NCBI GenBank assembly: GCA_039029315.1
Contig: JBCCGK010000080.1
Span: 1-57,237, forward strand
Length of the DNA stretch: 57,237 nucleotides
Source of the DNA: JBCCCJ01 sp039029315
GTDB lineage: Bacteria > Bacteroidota > Bacteroidia > J057
Direction of reading: 5' to 3'
Every line of letters begins with the position of its first letter. The stretch's first letter is position 1. Positions 19,901 through 27,300 of this stretch are shown piece by piece. The notes below the pieces were generated by a model, which was not told the DNA's origin, ran no database searches, and saw nothing but the letters and a program-made list of their open reading frames with translations. Made by a program: the position numbers and the translations under genes.

Positions 19901-22766
19901 CTGTGTCCCTTTGACTGTCAGTTTCACTGACTTAACGCAGGTGGTATCCTCTCCTATTGTTGACTGGAATTGGTCATTTGCCACAGGAGATAGTAGCACC
20001 TTGCAAGAGCCTGTCTACACCTTCACCCAAGCTGGCACGTATGCTGTTTTGCTAGAGGTGACAGATGGACTTGGTTGCACCTCCTCTTCTGTAGAGCAAA
20101 TCATTGTCAATACCGGACCTTCTACCCTCTTCGCTGCCAATGATAGTCTCGGATGTGCACCGAAATTGGTTCAGTTTACAGATTATACCAATTCTTCCAG
20201 CCCAATAGTCAGATGGGAATGGGACTTCGGAGATGGAACCACTTCAAGCCTTCAACATCCAGCTCACACCTATCTCGCAGATGGCATCTATACCGTTCAA
20301 CTGATCACAGAGGATGCAAATGGTTGTCAGGACACATTGATTCGACCTCAATATATCAAACTGTCTCATCCACAGGCCGATTTTACGCCGAATACGAATA
20401 CAGGATGTGAAGGAGCCGTCGTTCTGTTCTCGGATGAAAGTACATCTGACACAAGTCTGATTGGTTGGTACTGGGACTTTGGTGATGGCAATATTTCTAC
20501 GGAGCAACATCCGGCCCATGTCTATTCTACCCCAGGGACCTATAGCGTGGAACTGATCGTCACCAATGCACATGCCTGTCGGGATACCATTGCATACCCC
20601 AATTTGATTCAGATTTTTGAAGGCCCCAACAGCCTCATCTCTGCAACTGATACCAGTGGGTGCGAACCTATGACTGTAACGTTGACTAACCAGAGCAGCA
20701 GCTTATATGGCTTGCTCAATTGGCAATGGACCCTTGATGGAGTTCCTGCTGGTCAGTCGCTCAGTGTGTCGAGATTCTTCCAGTCAGCAGGAGATCATAC
20801 GTTCGGCTTGACTGTTACGGATGTAAATGGGTGCATGGATAGCACCACGCAGCTAATCAGGGTTCATGCTACTCCACAAGCTGATTTCTCTATCTCTGAT
20901 AGTCTAGGTTGCGGGCCAATCCTGATTCATTTCAACGATTTGTCCAGTCCGGTTCCAGTTAATTGGGCCTGGGATTTCGGAGATGGGTCTCAATCATCCG
21001 AGCAACATCCGATTCATACCTATGCAGAAGATGGAATTTATAGCATCAGCCTCCACATCACCGATCAATTCGGATGTAGCAATCAGGTTGAAAAAATTAA
21101 TCATATTCAACTTGCGCATCCTGATATCGATTTCAGCATTGATTATGAGCTGTCTTGTCCTCCGATCTCAGCGACCTTTATCGCATCAGGCATGGGACTC
21201 TCTGGCATCGCGAAGTGGGAATGGGACTTTGGAGATGGGTCAAGGACAGTTACCACAGCGGATACATTGATTCATGATTTTTCTACTGATGGGGTGTATG
21301 ATGTTGTGCTGATTGGGACGGACTCTTTGGGATGTTCTGATACCATTCAGAAGGCACAGATCATTGAAGTTCTGAAAAATGAAGTTCCTGATCCGATTGA
21401 GATACATGCTGTTAGTGTCTTGTCTGACAATCAGGTAGAAGTGCGTTTCGCTCCCTATCAGAATGAATACTTTCAGCAGTATACCATCTATCGGGAAGAA
21501 GGCGGAAATGGGTTCGTTCCTATTCACACGACCACCTATGAAAGTGATACCATTTTCATAGATCCATCTGTAGATGCCCTCAGCAATAGCTATTGCTACA
21601 AAATCACAGCTACGAACTTCTGTGGGACAGAAAGTGATCTCATGCTTACCAATCATCACTGTACAATAGAAGCCAGGGCGACGGCCATTCCCGGTCAGAT
21701 TATCCTGGAGTGGAATCCATATATCGGATGGAATCGAGTGGACCAGTATGAGATCTACAAAGTAGATAATTATGGCACCATCAATGCTTCCTTCGTGGGG
21801 ATAGTTCCAGGAAATACTACTCGATTTGTAGAGACATTTGATGATTGCTTTACAGATATTAGCTATCGAATCAGAGCGATTGGGGAGACTCCACTGGAGA
21901 TCTCATGGAGCGACACGACGATGATCATCAGTGAGACGGGCACCGTTGGCCGAGCGAATCAATTGGTCCGAACAACGGTCGAGAACAATGAAGATGTCCT
22001 GGTAGAATGGAAAGCCTTCGACCTGCGAGGGGAAGCAATGATTCGGGTCGAAAAAGCTACTGGTGTGGGTACCTTCCAAACCCTAGCAACCCTCCCGGCA
22101 GGAGAAACTTCCTTCCGCGATGAGGATGTCGATGTGGATCTTTTCTCTTATACCTATCAAGTATCTGCACAGGATAGTTGTGGGAATACGACACCTCTGA
22201 GCAATGTGGGCAAGAGTATCCTGCTGAAGGTTACGAAAGAGCAAGGAACCACAGTCCTTAGCTGGACTCCATACGAGGAGTGGCGCTTTGGGGTACAGGG
22301 CTATCAAATTGAGGTCAAGAATGATACGCTGGGTCAATGGGAGGTGGTTGATGTCGTCCAGGGCAATTTACTTACCTACAAAGACGAAATAACCAACCTC
22401 AATCAACCGTATAATTGCTATCGAATTCGGGCCATTGAACTTGGCGGGAATGAAGCCTGGAGTTTGTCCAATGAAGATTGTATCCGGGTTGAGACTACCA
22501 TACAAGGTCCCAATGCCTTTACGCCCAATGGAGATGACAAGAATGACATCTTCTATCTCAGTGGTTTCCATGTACAGACCTTCAATATGAAGATCTATAG
22601 CCGTTGGGGCATGCTACTTTTCGAAACCAACAATATCGAAGAGGGATGGGATGGCACCTATCAAGGACAGCCAGTGAAAGAAGGCGTGTATGTATATGTA
22701 GCCAGGGGCGTCGGCTTCAATGGGCAGGCCTATGTGTTGCGGGGATCGATTAGTCTGTTGAGGTAA
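7914..22766 (+). CDS. Giant surface protein: 53 PKD domains, Fn3-like region, T9SS type B sorting domain
   Basis: The product has 4950 residues, about a quarter of the window. Residues 1-31 are a signal peptide (ending LLGQ). From about 32 to 4488 there are 53 consecutive PKD domains by hand count, each ~80-90 residues. Each carries the core W-x-W-D-F-G-D-G, then N-P-x-H-x-Y, G-x-Y-x-V-x-L and T-D-x-N-G-C. Most have a cysteine pair: one in G-C-A-P-L near the start and one in N-G-C near the end, likely one disulfide per domain. Domains 16-51 (residues 1280-4320) repeat as twelve A-B-C triads. Residues ~4490-4860 contain fibronectin type III-like modules. The last ~90 residues are the gliding-motility-associated type B sorting domain (NAFTPNGDDKND, YSRWG, W-D-G-T-Y). 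The expected role is a long, rigid surface or adhesion fibre; the ligand is unknown. A convergent hairpin follows. Confidence 0.95.
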   Translation: MSGKTHHRYWLPLLLTIGFWVGFQNPSLLGQNSNFVANVTSGCSPLTVQFTDLSTGPLHSWFWDFGNGNTSQFDDVIATYTTPGTYTVSLTVTDTINGLSSTKTETAYITVFADPIADFSVDQTSGCAPLNVNFTDASTPGTGTLSDWLWDFGDGNLGNGAPMNHTYNSAGDFTITLVLTDDNGCSDTRIYNDLISVTNVATVDFSASPRTGCSAPLTINFTSTVSPAGSYTYLWDFGDGGSSTDPNPTYVYANNGDYTVSLTVSDVNGCQEQVQKVNYVLINQPVADFQALNLTACTNQQVQFENLSSGADSYLWNFGDGTTSTGTNPTHAYTSAGTYTVSLTATNSAGCSDFEGKSNYITVYVAPAPAFTSTTNIGCNNPLFVSFTDQSIGTITAWEWDFGNGNISFSPNPTTTYTNPGSYAVSLTVTTNDGCQSTESIPNYVLLAPPDAEFIVGNATGCVPLTTNFIDISSSAADPIVSWVWNFGDGNVSNQQHPSHTYTAAGQYTVTLTVTTQSGCQNTEIYQFVEAGTRPTVDFSANPLVVCVDEPLSFNDLTTGGATNWLWTFGDGGGSSQQNPSHTYADTGLYSVELVVSYLGCLDSLTKTDYIQVVGPVAGFTQSPAAGCNPPVDVAFFDQSHSGTSWYWDFGDGSSDSIQNPFHTYTTVGTYTVELTLTDSVTGCVSQAASTVDVTNPLASFSVDVRFGCAPLDVTFTNQAQNSTAFFWDFGDGNTSTAANPTHMYLEPGDYDVMFIASDGICADTLIQSPLVSVAGPAVNFGSDTASGCAPLTVRFSDSTTAYSGTTLTNWIWDFGDGNSGFGANPVHTYSTAGTYDVSLIVLDSQGCLDTLTKVAYITPTYPTAAFTTTDTLACPGSLVQFVNQSVGTGLSHMWDFGDGSTSSAINPTHLFPANGSYTISLTTTDLNGCVDTEIKLSFVSIGQPTASFVADTTTATCPPLAVGFTDQSSPDVVSWLWDFGDGSTSTLANPSKIYAVAGVYDVQLVVTNYVGCQDTLRMDNLIDISGPTGSFSFSPTVGCQPLTVFFTANSPDPLWIYEWDFGDGVGGLGTSVNHTYTVDTTAVPIMLVTDQFGCKVPISSPNDITIQPLPDVSFTVDYTEICLGQIANFTNTTTSERPVVQYTWDFGDGSSSSSNNPTHIYPDTGTYVVTLLAETLDGCTDVASTPIVITVTNPPSAAFSITPLEDCMPAPITFTDGSSGDFPITDWSWDFGDGTSDNGSAIPPHIYTNDGVYAASLTVTDNRGCTGSISRNITIHPLPPVDFDAFQFGCAPITVSFTDETLGISPNVSWLWDFGDGTTSTQEDPIHFFSTDGTYTVSLTVTDANGCVNTITKTDFIQLSHPAANFISNAGISCPPQTVQFTDLSIPDTTMSWSWDFGDGSPVSGQQHPLHTYYSSDTFDVRLIVTNIFGCADTLNRPQHVITHEPPNARFTVSDSSVCAPANIIFDGSTSTDAGGGSASTYLWDFGLGSGSSLASASFLYTTPGSYTVSLVAGDANGCLDTAYKTLTIHPNPVADFFADDTVGCSIASIQFRDASSGTNAPVSWQWTFGDGNSSGAQNPVNTYFADGTYDVSILVTDVNGCQDSLSRTNYIVLDHPTAAFSSNQSHTCIGSVVNFTDQSSGNFSAVSWQWTFGDGTTASTLQNPSHSYSAAGTYDVTLIITDALGCSDTLIQPTLVEVYTDPISDFAFAPQQGCSPLNVSFSETATDGSAPIVAYAWDFGDGGSSVIANPSYVYSAAGTYTITLEAIDQNGCRDSIQKQVNVLEIPTIDFIADQTRGCAVANIQFSDLSTSANTKVAWLWDFGDGTTSSLPNPLHAYTSDGTYTVSLRVTDVNGCVDSLTKANYIRLSHPVAEFTFDQAIVCPNEPIGVSFSDASTGDTTLQNWLWDFGDGTTSTSTNPNHSYINPGNYSISLEVIDVLGCRDTILKPTAIQVRTAPTPLFAQSDTNNCTPLNITFTDVSTPGDAAIGSWHWDFGNGDSSLLQHPAYTWTTAGSYTVTLTTTDLNGCQASLSSNIQAYELPVASFFTADTVGCAPDTAFFIDQSSSPNNIVGWSWDFGDGNSSSLANPAHVYASDGSYTVSLTITDQFGCSHTLSRNNYVRLTHPTADFTFSNSLACEGTSVQFSDASIPDHPLIAWLWDFGDGNTSTAQHPTHLYSTPGIYSVNLTITNMFGCTDNKTSTTTITVLQAGNAQMLPGDTADCVPFVIDFESVSTAGDAGLIAWEWSYGDGHSDIGANPVAHTFTDSGTYVVRLIVTDANNCKDTTTQTVEVYPLPITDFFATQTIFCPNELVQFVEQSTGLSPITSWNWDFGDGSTSAIQAPAHVYGSNGQYDVQLVIEDANGCRDSLLRSQYIEITTPQAGFSSDVVALCPGDLVQFTDTSVPDTTLSTWQWDFGDGSTSPLQNPTHIYTNSGQFTVRLIITNVLGCTDTLIQTNLIDVATRPTTQFSVSQASGCIPLSLQFTNTSLASTWPIATYSWDFGNGQQSNQQNPAVDYDIAGTYSVQLIATDQNGCTDTADTVVTVHPLPQVSFIALDSMGCAPQSVNFIPQSSGGMAPVTSYRWFFGDGDSSTVQFATHTYVTDGIFDVQLIVEDANGCVDTVSKPQYIQLNHPTAEFVVSQTQACPGTIVNFTDVSSGDTTINDWLWDFGDGTSGTGATVSHLYTTAGTFDIRLIISDVFGCSDTMLKPNLIEIFAPPSAQFTPSDSQGCAPLAITFSDNSVGHSSAIVSWLWDLGNGGISSVQHPSVFYSYPGTYTVQLTTTDLNGCVDSSSRSIEVFERPLANFFSTDSLGCEEFVRFFDLSSSPHTITGWLWDFGDGTTSTAQNPVHSYGGSGVYTVSMIAFDQWGCSDTLTKVNYINLTRPTAAFGQDLDVVCPETPVQFLDFSIPDHPLVGWLWDFGDGTTSTLQNPIHTYLTAGTYTVSLTVTNAFGCTDSEIGIIEVLFPPTARFAPLPSEGCAPLEVQYDELSEESTSPLIAWQWNFGTGASSTLQEPSYTFQNAGTYLTTLRVKDGNGCFHDTSMTITVHPEPIAAFTALPRIGCAPQQLDFVSQSQSLSPNTIANYFWDFGDGFTSMGSSVSHTYVSDGSYDVQLVVSDVNGCVDTLMKSAYVQLSRPQTDFSWTPNISCPGIDVQFTDTSVPDTTLIAWLWDFGDGMTSTQQHPVHAYSSSGTYTVSLTVTNILGCSETETKSSILTIGVPPIAAFSPGDTAFCVPANIQFLENITIGNANIASYSWDFGDGSSSSQPNPGHIFSTAGVFPVQLQVLDDNGCSDVATHTITVRPHPIPDFSASDSFGCAPMSISFLNQTSGSAPIASYLWEMGDGTSYNTAIVSHTYLVDGRYDVSLTLTDIHGCSDTRIKPSYIQLQHPQADFAMSQAETCPGIAVQFIDTSIPDTTISNWLWDFGDGTHSTLASPSHVYTSSGTYTVSLTITNIFGCQDTRTQTNVIQVLSSPSAQFSPSDLAGCAPLTVNFSNTSTPGSYPLSSWSWDFGNGQSSSFTNAVQTFVTPGGYAVQLIATDDFGCQDTISHTITVYHSPDAQFMASDSISCAPIGLQFLDQSTQGDAPINSWSWEFGDGSGSNQQFVNHTYAADGVYDVKLTVTDANGCQDSLHKNQYIRLSHPVADFSMTNNQVCPGTFLSFLDTSTPDTTLTNWLWDFGDGQSSTLQHPTHMYSTGGNYTVSLTITNVLGCSHTVNKTSVVDILPAPVATFTPTVLRDCHPFNAGFTDHSVGTSSPIVDWLWTFGDGDSSTAQNPVHLYGQSGTYTVSLTITDNNGCQASSSLDVESLPLPSAAFMSVDTLGCAPHTAQFSDLSTGAYPISSWNWTFGNGGTSSAQFPTTVYPDDGLFDVSLEITDINGCQDTLSRPEYIRLSNPQANFDLDMPLGCPGMEVHFTDISIPDTTLISWNWDFGDGNSSTVQHPSHVYLNPGQYTVGLTITNVKGCSKTASKVNAVSVSTLPIADIGADATIGCVPLTVSFTDLTQVVSSPIVDWNWSFATGDSSTLQEPVYTFTQAGTYAVLLEVTDGLGCTSSSVEQIIVNTGPSTLFAANDSLGCAPKLVQFTDYTNSSSPIVRWEWDFGDGTTSSLQHPAHTYLADGIYTVQLITEDANGCQDTLIRPQYIKLSHPQADFTPNTNTGCEGAVVLFSDESTSDTSLIGWYWDFGDGNISTEQHPAHVYSTPGTYSVELIVTNAHACRDTIAYPNLIQIFEGPNSLISATDTSGCEPMTVTLTNQSSSLYGLLNWQWTLDGVPAGQSLSVSRFFQSAGDHTFGLTVTDVNGCMDSTTQLIRVHATPQADFSISDSLGCGPILIHFNDLSSPVPVNWAWDFGDGSQSSEQHPIHTYAEDGIYSISLHITDQFGCSNQVEKINHIQLAHPDIDFSIDYELSCPPISATFIASGMGLSGIAKWEWDFGDGSRTVTTADTLIHDFSTDGVYDVVLIGTDSLGCSDTIQKAQIIEVLKNEVPDPIEIHAVSVLSDNQVEVRFAPYQNEYFQQYTIYREEGGNGFVPIHTTTYESDTIFIDPSVDALSNSYCYKITATNFCGTESDLMLTNHHCTIEARATAIPGQIILEWNPYIGWNRVDQYEIYKVDNYGTINASFVGIVPGNTTRFVETFDDCFTDISYRIRAIGETPLEISWSDTTMIISETGTVGRANQLVRTTVENNEDVLVEWKAFDLRGEAMIRVEKATGVGTFQTLATLPAGETSFRDEDVDVDLFSYTYQVSAQDSCGNTTPLSNVGKSILLKVTKEQGTTVLSWTPYEEWRFGVQGYQIEVKNDTLGQWEVVDVVQGNLLTYKDEITNLNQPYNCYRIRAIELGGNEAWSLSNEDCIRVETTIQGPNAFTPNGDDKNDIFYLSGFHVQTFNMKIYSRWGMLLFETNNIEEGWDGTYQGQPVKEGVYVYVARGVGFNGQAYVLRGSISLLR
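11751..20873 (+). repeat. Twelve three-domain PKD super-repeats (about 760 bp each)
   Basis: PKD domains 16-51 cycle through three types. Type A ends Y-I-(Q/R)-L-(S/T/N)-(H/R)-P. Type B opens with a C-P-G-like motif, has (I/V/T)-P-D-T-T-L before the core Trp, and closes on T-N-x-h-G-C. Type C opens P-x-A-x-F-x-P-S-D, often uses D-F-G-N-G, and ends V-H-P-L-P or similar. The mean triad is 253 residues. Domains 52 and 53 continue as A and B. The pattern is weak before domain 15. The DNA copies have diverged clearly, so this is an old expansion kept by selection rather than a recent duplication. Confidence 0.9.
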
Positions 22767-22787
22767 ACCAGATACGTCGGCTAAGGT

Positions 22788-22820
22788 CATGGAGACAGGA
22801 ACATCTTTCCTGTCTCTGTG
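22788..22820. terminator. Bidirectional hairpin between convergent genes
   Basis: GAGACAGGA (22792-22800) pairs perfectly with TCCTGTCTC (22808-22816) around a 7-base loop. The stem extends outward to 13 pairs (22788-22820) with two G-T wobbles. It lies 21 bases after the stop of the giant PKD gene and just before the stop of the leftward anti-sigma-like gene, so it can terminate both transcripts. Confidence 0.7.
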
Positions 22821-22822
22821 TG

Positions 22823-23605
22823 TTAGTCATCATCTGGATCTACGGCACTCATGTTCTCCTCAATCTCTCTGGCTGCAAGCTGAAAGGAGTGATCGGCATC
22901 CGAAGCAATGGCCTGGAGAATCGACTGAAAAACTTCTCCTGTATCCTCCAGAGCCAAATAACAAATCAACTGGTAGAACTCTGCTTTTTCTTCATATCGT
23001 CCTCCCAAATCTGCAACCCATGCAAACCCTTCCAGAGCCTGCCGGTAGTCTCCATTAAGGAAATAACTATGTGCCAGGAAATAATTGGCCGCTTCATCTG
23101 TAGCTGGGAACCCTGCCCATAATTCAGCCGCGATCCCATATTCCTGGGCCAAAAAGGCATTCCTGGCCTGAAAAAAAGCGTCTTCCCTGGCCTGATCGGT
23201 TTCTCCTCTCACAACATCGTTCAACTCCTTGAGCGGTGCCTGATAGTGGTTGGCAATCAAGTCTTGATTGGGTGAGGCATCCTCCTTCCATGCCCCGAAA
23301 ATGATACTGATCAGCAGAATGATCACAGATGCCGCAGCAATCCACATGTACAGGGTTTCGGCCTGTTTTTGTCGATCTATTTCCTTGTTGAGTGTATTCA
23401 GATCAGGCAGCCATCCCTTGATTTGATCTTTGTATTCGTTCTTCACTAATGCTTGAATCGCCTTACGTTCAAGCTTCCGATTCTGCAACTCTGTCTGAAG
23501 ATCCTTGGATTGAGTGAGCATTTGTTCAAAAGACTCACGTTCCCCCTCTGAGAGTCTATCGCTCAGATACAGATCAATTTGCACTATATAAGGGTCAAGA
23601 TCCAT
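22823..23605 (-). CDS. Anti-sigma-like membrane protein with periplasmic TPR-like tail (module 1)
   Basis: The protein has 260 residues. Residues 1-85 are a charged helical segment with the Bacteroidota anti-sigma-like pattern Y-L-S-D-R-L-S-E-x-E-R-x-x-F-E-x-x-L. One strong membrane span lies at about 86-106 (MWIAAASVIILLISIIFGAW). The C-terminal ~150 residues are alpha-helical, with TPR-like blocks (A-A-E-L-W-A-G-F, A-x-x-Y-F-L-A-H-S-Y-F-L-N-G-D-Y-R-Q-A-L-E-G-F). The N-terminus lacks the zinc-binding HxxxCxxC motif. The expected topology is cytoplasmic sigma-binding N-terminus and periplasmic TPR tail. The gene starts only 7 bases after the stop of the ECF sigma gene, which strongly suggests co-expression as a sigma/anti-sigma pair. 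The anti-sigma role is inferred from context and architecture. Confidence 0.75.
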   Translation of the reverse strand: MDLDPYIVQIDLYLSDRLSEGERESFEQMLTQSKDLQTELQNRKLERKAIQALVKNEYKDQIKGWLPDLNTLNKEIDRQKQAETLYMWIAAASVIILLISIIFGAWKEDASPNQDLIANHYQAPLKELNDVVRGETDQAREDAFFQARNAFLAQEYGIAAELWAGFPATDEAANYFLAHSYFLNGDYRQALEGFAWVADLGGRYEEKAEFYQLICYLALEDTGEVFQSILQAIASDADHSFQLAAREIEENMSAVDPDDD

Positions 23606-23612
23606 TCGGGTT

Positions 23613-24218
23613 CTAATTCTTGGAAAAATACTGATGAAGCTCTGGGTCTGCCTTGACCAGCCTGGAAAATTGTTGGCGACAGCTGGAGATTTTGTTTTTC
23701 ACGGTTTGCTCTGCCAGGTTCAATTGCCCTCCGATTTCTTTTCTCGTAAAGCCCTGATAAACAAGCTTGAACAAATCCTTACAGCCTTCATTCATCTGTC
23801 CCAATATTGTCCAAATCCACTCTTCATCCTCAGATGGCGGGATAGAAGGATCTGCGGGATTCAATTTCACCAAACGGTCAGAATCCACAAGCTGCATATG
23901 TCTGCTCTTTTTTCGAAGAACATTGGCCCATTTGAATTTGCAGATCCCAAAGGCATAATTCTCAAGGGAGGATTCACCCCTGTATTTGTTTTCATACAGA
24001 TTGGCGACCAATTGTGCCAATCCTTCTTGTAGGAGATCTTCAGCATCCTGATTGCTTCCGCCATTCTTGCGAACATGCTGAATGACTGTGCGCAGGAATT
24101 CATGACACTGGCATAGGTCCCTTACCACTGTATCGATCACAGGCTTCATGGCCGCACCACCTAATTGCAAGGTTGGCAGGAGTTCCTGTTGTGACACGCT
24201 GATGTTCGGGCACTTCAT
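23613..24218 (-). CDS. ECF-type RNA polymerase sigma factor (module 1)
   Basis: The protein has 201 residues. Region 2 contains D-A-E-D-L-L-Q-E-G-L and Y-R-G-E-S-S-L-E-N-Y-A-F-G-I-C-K. Region 4 contains C-K-D-L-F-K-L-V-Y-Q-G-F-T-R-K-E-I-G with a helix-turn-helix ending V-K-N-K-I-S-S-C-R. The ATG at 24218 keeps a family-like helix (L-L-P-T-L-Q-L-G-G) before region 2. A second ATG at 24149 would remove it and is less likely. It directs RNA polymerase to a small regulon. The anti-sigma-like gene follows 7 bases downstream, and the TPR-CHAT gene diverges from it across 106 bases, a promoter region that could be autoregulated. Confidence 0.9.
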   Translation of the reverse strand: MKCPNISVSQQELLPTLQLGGAAMKPVIDTVVRDLCQCHEFLRTVIQHVRKNGGSNQDAEDLLQEGLAQLVANLYENKYRGESSLENYAFGICKFKWANVLRKKSRHMQLVDSDRLVKLNPADPSIPPSEDEEWIWTILGQMNEGCKDLFKLVYQGFTRKEIGGQLNLAEQTVKNKISSCRQQFSRLVKADPELHQYFSKN

Positions 24219-24254
24219 GCAGAGAATTATTCGATCTTTCGCTCAAAAAAGAGA

Positions 24255-24262
24255 TAAGTTTG
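24255..24262 (+). promoter_or_regulatory. Bacteroidota -7 element upstream of the TPR-CHAT gene
   Basis: TAAGTTTG matches TAnnTTTG exactly and lies about 63 bases before the ATG at 24325, in the 106-bp divergent region. There is no TTTG at the usual -33 spacing, so the site may be weak or activator-dependent. Confidence 0.4.
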
Positions 24263-24324
24263 TATATTTCCAATGGATACGCATATTTTCCCCTCCCTTT
24301 CTTTGTTCATTGGTTCCCTTCCAC

Positions 24325-27300
24325 ATGAAATTTTCCTTCATTTTTTGCCTGATCTGGGGAATCTGCCTGTCAGCTTTATCTGCCCAATCAGGAGACAGGG
24401 CACTGGTCCAACATGCTGTCGACAGTGTTCAACGCCTCCTTCAATCCTCGCAATATGATCAGGTTATTGCCTATGGAGAGCCTGCCATCCGGTCAGGGAT
24501 CGAAGTCATTGGGGAAGGAGACAGCTTGATTGCCCTGCTGTATTCAAAGGTAGCTTTCGCCTTGCTGGTCAAACATCAAATCGGCAAAGCGATGTCTTAT
24601 CTGGAAACGGCCATGGATATCTGGCGTGACATTGCTGGCCCCTACCATGTGGAGGTTGGACGGAATCTGCACACGCTCGCAAAAGCATACTACCTGATTG
24701 GGAAGTATCAAGCGGGAATCAGGCATTGTCAACAAGCGCTGACCGTGTTCAACCACAGTCTGGGAGAAGGGCATCTGGAAACAGCAGCTCCCTATAATAC
24801 ATTGGGAGGCCTATATCTGAATTCGGGAGCCGATGATCAGGCTCTTCCTTATTTTCAAAAAGCAATGGAGATTCGCTTGGAGAAGCTTGGTCCGAATCAC
24901 CAGCAAGTGGGGATGTCTTATAATAATTTGGGCGCAATCTATGAAATGAGAGATGATTTTGAGCGTGCAACACACTATCTCAACAAAGGCCTGGAGATCA
25001 AATTAAAAACGCTTGGCGAGAAGCATTTGAGTGTGGCGAATAGTTATGGGACCTTAGCCAGACTCATGAGACGCACCGGGGATTTGACAATAGCAAGAAC
25101 CTACCAACAAAAATCCCTGGATATTGGAATCGCCGTCTACAAAACGGATCAACATCCTGCCATTGCTTCAGACTATTATGCTTTGGGAAATATTGAGAAC
25201 TTCCTTGCCAATCATGAAAAAGCACTCTTCTTGTTGAAGAAGGCCCTCGAAATTCAGCAAACAAACCTCCCTCCTGATCATCCTGAAATTGCCCTAAGCT
25301 ATGTAGGCCTTGGCTCAGCATTGAGATATCTCAATAGAATGGAAGAAGCTCTGGAAGCCTATCATCAGGCACTCAGAATTTGGAGAAATTCTGGGGATGC
25401 ATATCAGGCAAACATTTCGGCAGTGTTGTCCAACATTGGCGATTGGCACAAAGTCCAGGATGAGTTCCAAACAGCACTGGAATATTATCAAGAGGCCCTT
25501 CCCCTAGTCCTTTCACATTTTGGGCCATTACACTCTCAAACAGCTGAAGTGTATGTAAGCATCGCAAATATGTATTCAAGATTGGGGGAGGACCAAAAAG
25601 CCTTGGAATTGTTTGATAAGGGCCTGAATTTATTGGAAAAAACGCTTAAAAAAAATCAGGCCAGAATCGTGTATGGATACGATCGTTTAGGCTATTACTA
25701 TTATTCGCGCAAACAATACGATTTGGCAGAAGAAACTTATGAAAAGGCTATTGGGTCCTTGGGTACTATTCAACAAAATTATCCATCTCAAGAGACCAAA
25801 CAAGCCTATTTTTCAGATTTGATATTTGTGTACGAAGATGCTATTCAAAATATCCTTGCAGCCTCAAAAGCGGAGTCAGCAACTTTTGACAAACGGAAAG
25901 CCTTCACCTATTCTGAGCAAGCCAAAAGCAGGATCTTAAGAGAAGCCTTGAATAGCTCAAAAGCACAGAGTTTTGCAGGGATTCCAGATTCTTTGCTTCA
26001 GAAGGAATATGATCTCAGGATTGATATCGCTTATCATGAGACAAAACAATTTGAAGAGGAACAGAAAGAAGAATCCCGAAATGACAGCCTTCTCACATTC
26101 TACCGGAATACATTATTCAATCTTTTGCAAGAACATACGGATCTAATCCATCTGTTTGAAGAATCTTATCCCTCCTATTATCGATTGATCTATGATTCCG
26201 GGGTCAAATCAGTGGCGGAGGTACAATCGACCCTTCAGGAAGATGAAGCTCTCATTGAATACTTCATGGGCAAATTCAAAAACTATGTGCTTGTCATCCT
26301 CAAAGACAGCTTCATTTGCCAACAACTAGAGCCAGAATTCCCTCTCACAGAGCGGGTGGAGCAAATGAGGCAGGGGATGTTTGGCTATCATTTGTCTTCC
26401 AGCATTCAAACTACTGACTATGCGGCCTATAATGATACATTCGCCACAACATCTTTGGAATTGTATCAGCATCTTATTGCTCCGTTTCAGGAATGGCTTC
26501 CAGAGAAGCTGATCATTATTCCTTCTGGCGTCCTGGGTTATCTGCCCTTCGAAGCCTTGTTGACAGAGCCAGCTAGCCAGACAAAGCGGTTCAAGTCTCA
26601 TGCCTATTTGCTACAGAAGCACCAAATCAGCTATTGTTATTCTGCGACCCTCCTGGAGGAGATGAAGTCCCAGGGGAAGGGACATTTTGCAAAACAACTG
26701 CTTGCCATTGCCCCAGCCTTTACGTTGGAGAACCTTTCTTTTTCCAGTCTATCAGAACAAAGAGCAGATTTGGGTCCTTTGCTGCACAATGTCCCAGAAG
26801 TAAAGGGTATACAAAAGCTCTTGGGTGGAACCGTGATCACAGGAACTGCTGCCACCAAAGATCAGTTCATGGATCTGTGCAGCGAGGCACAAATTCTGCA
26901 TTTGGCTACTCACGGAAAAGCCAATGATGCTGCGGGGGAGTATTCCTATTTGGCATTCACGGAATCTGAAGACAGCCTGATCGACCAAAAAATGTACGTG
27001 AGTGAATTGTACAATCTCCGGATTCCAGCAGATCTCGTGGTCCTGTCAGCATGTGAGACAGGCATAGGTGAGCTGCAATCCAGCGAGGGCATCATCTCCC
27101 TGGCTCGTGGCTTCAGCTATGCTGGTGCCAAAAGTATCCTGACCTCTCTCTGGCGCGTAGGTGATGGCAGTACAGCCGAATTGATGAGGAGATTTTATAC
27201 CCATCTTCGCCAGGGCATGTCCAAAGATGCTGCTTTGCGACAAGCCAAACTGGATTTCATTGACAGTCATCCGCATGATGAAGCCCATCCATATTTCTGG

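Noticed and set aside
7914..22766. CRISPR-like or satellite DNA periodicity in the giant gene
   Set aside because: The ~255-bp and ~760-bp periodicity is at the protein level from PKD domains; DNA copies are diverged and fully coding.
24148..24324. 59-codon N-terminal extension of the module 1 CHAT protein
   Set aside because: It overlaps the divergent sigma gene and buries the signal peptide; the ATG at 24325 is better.
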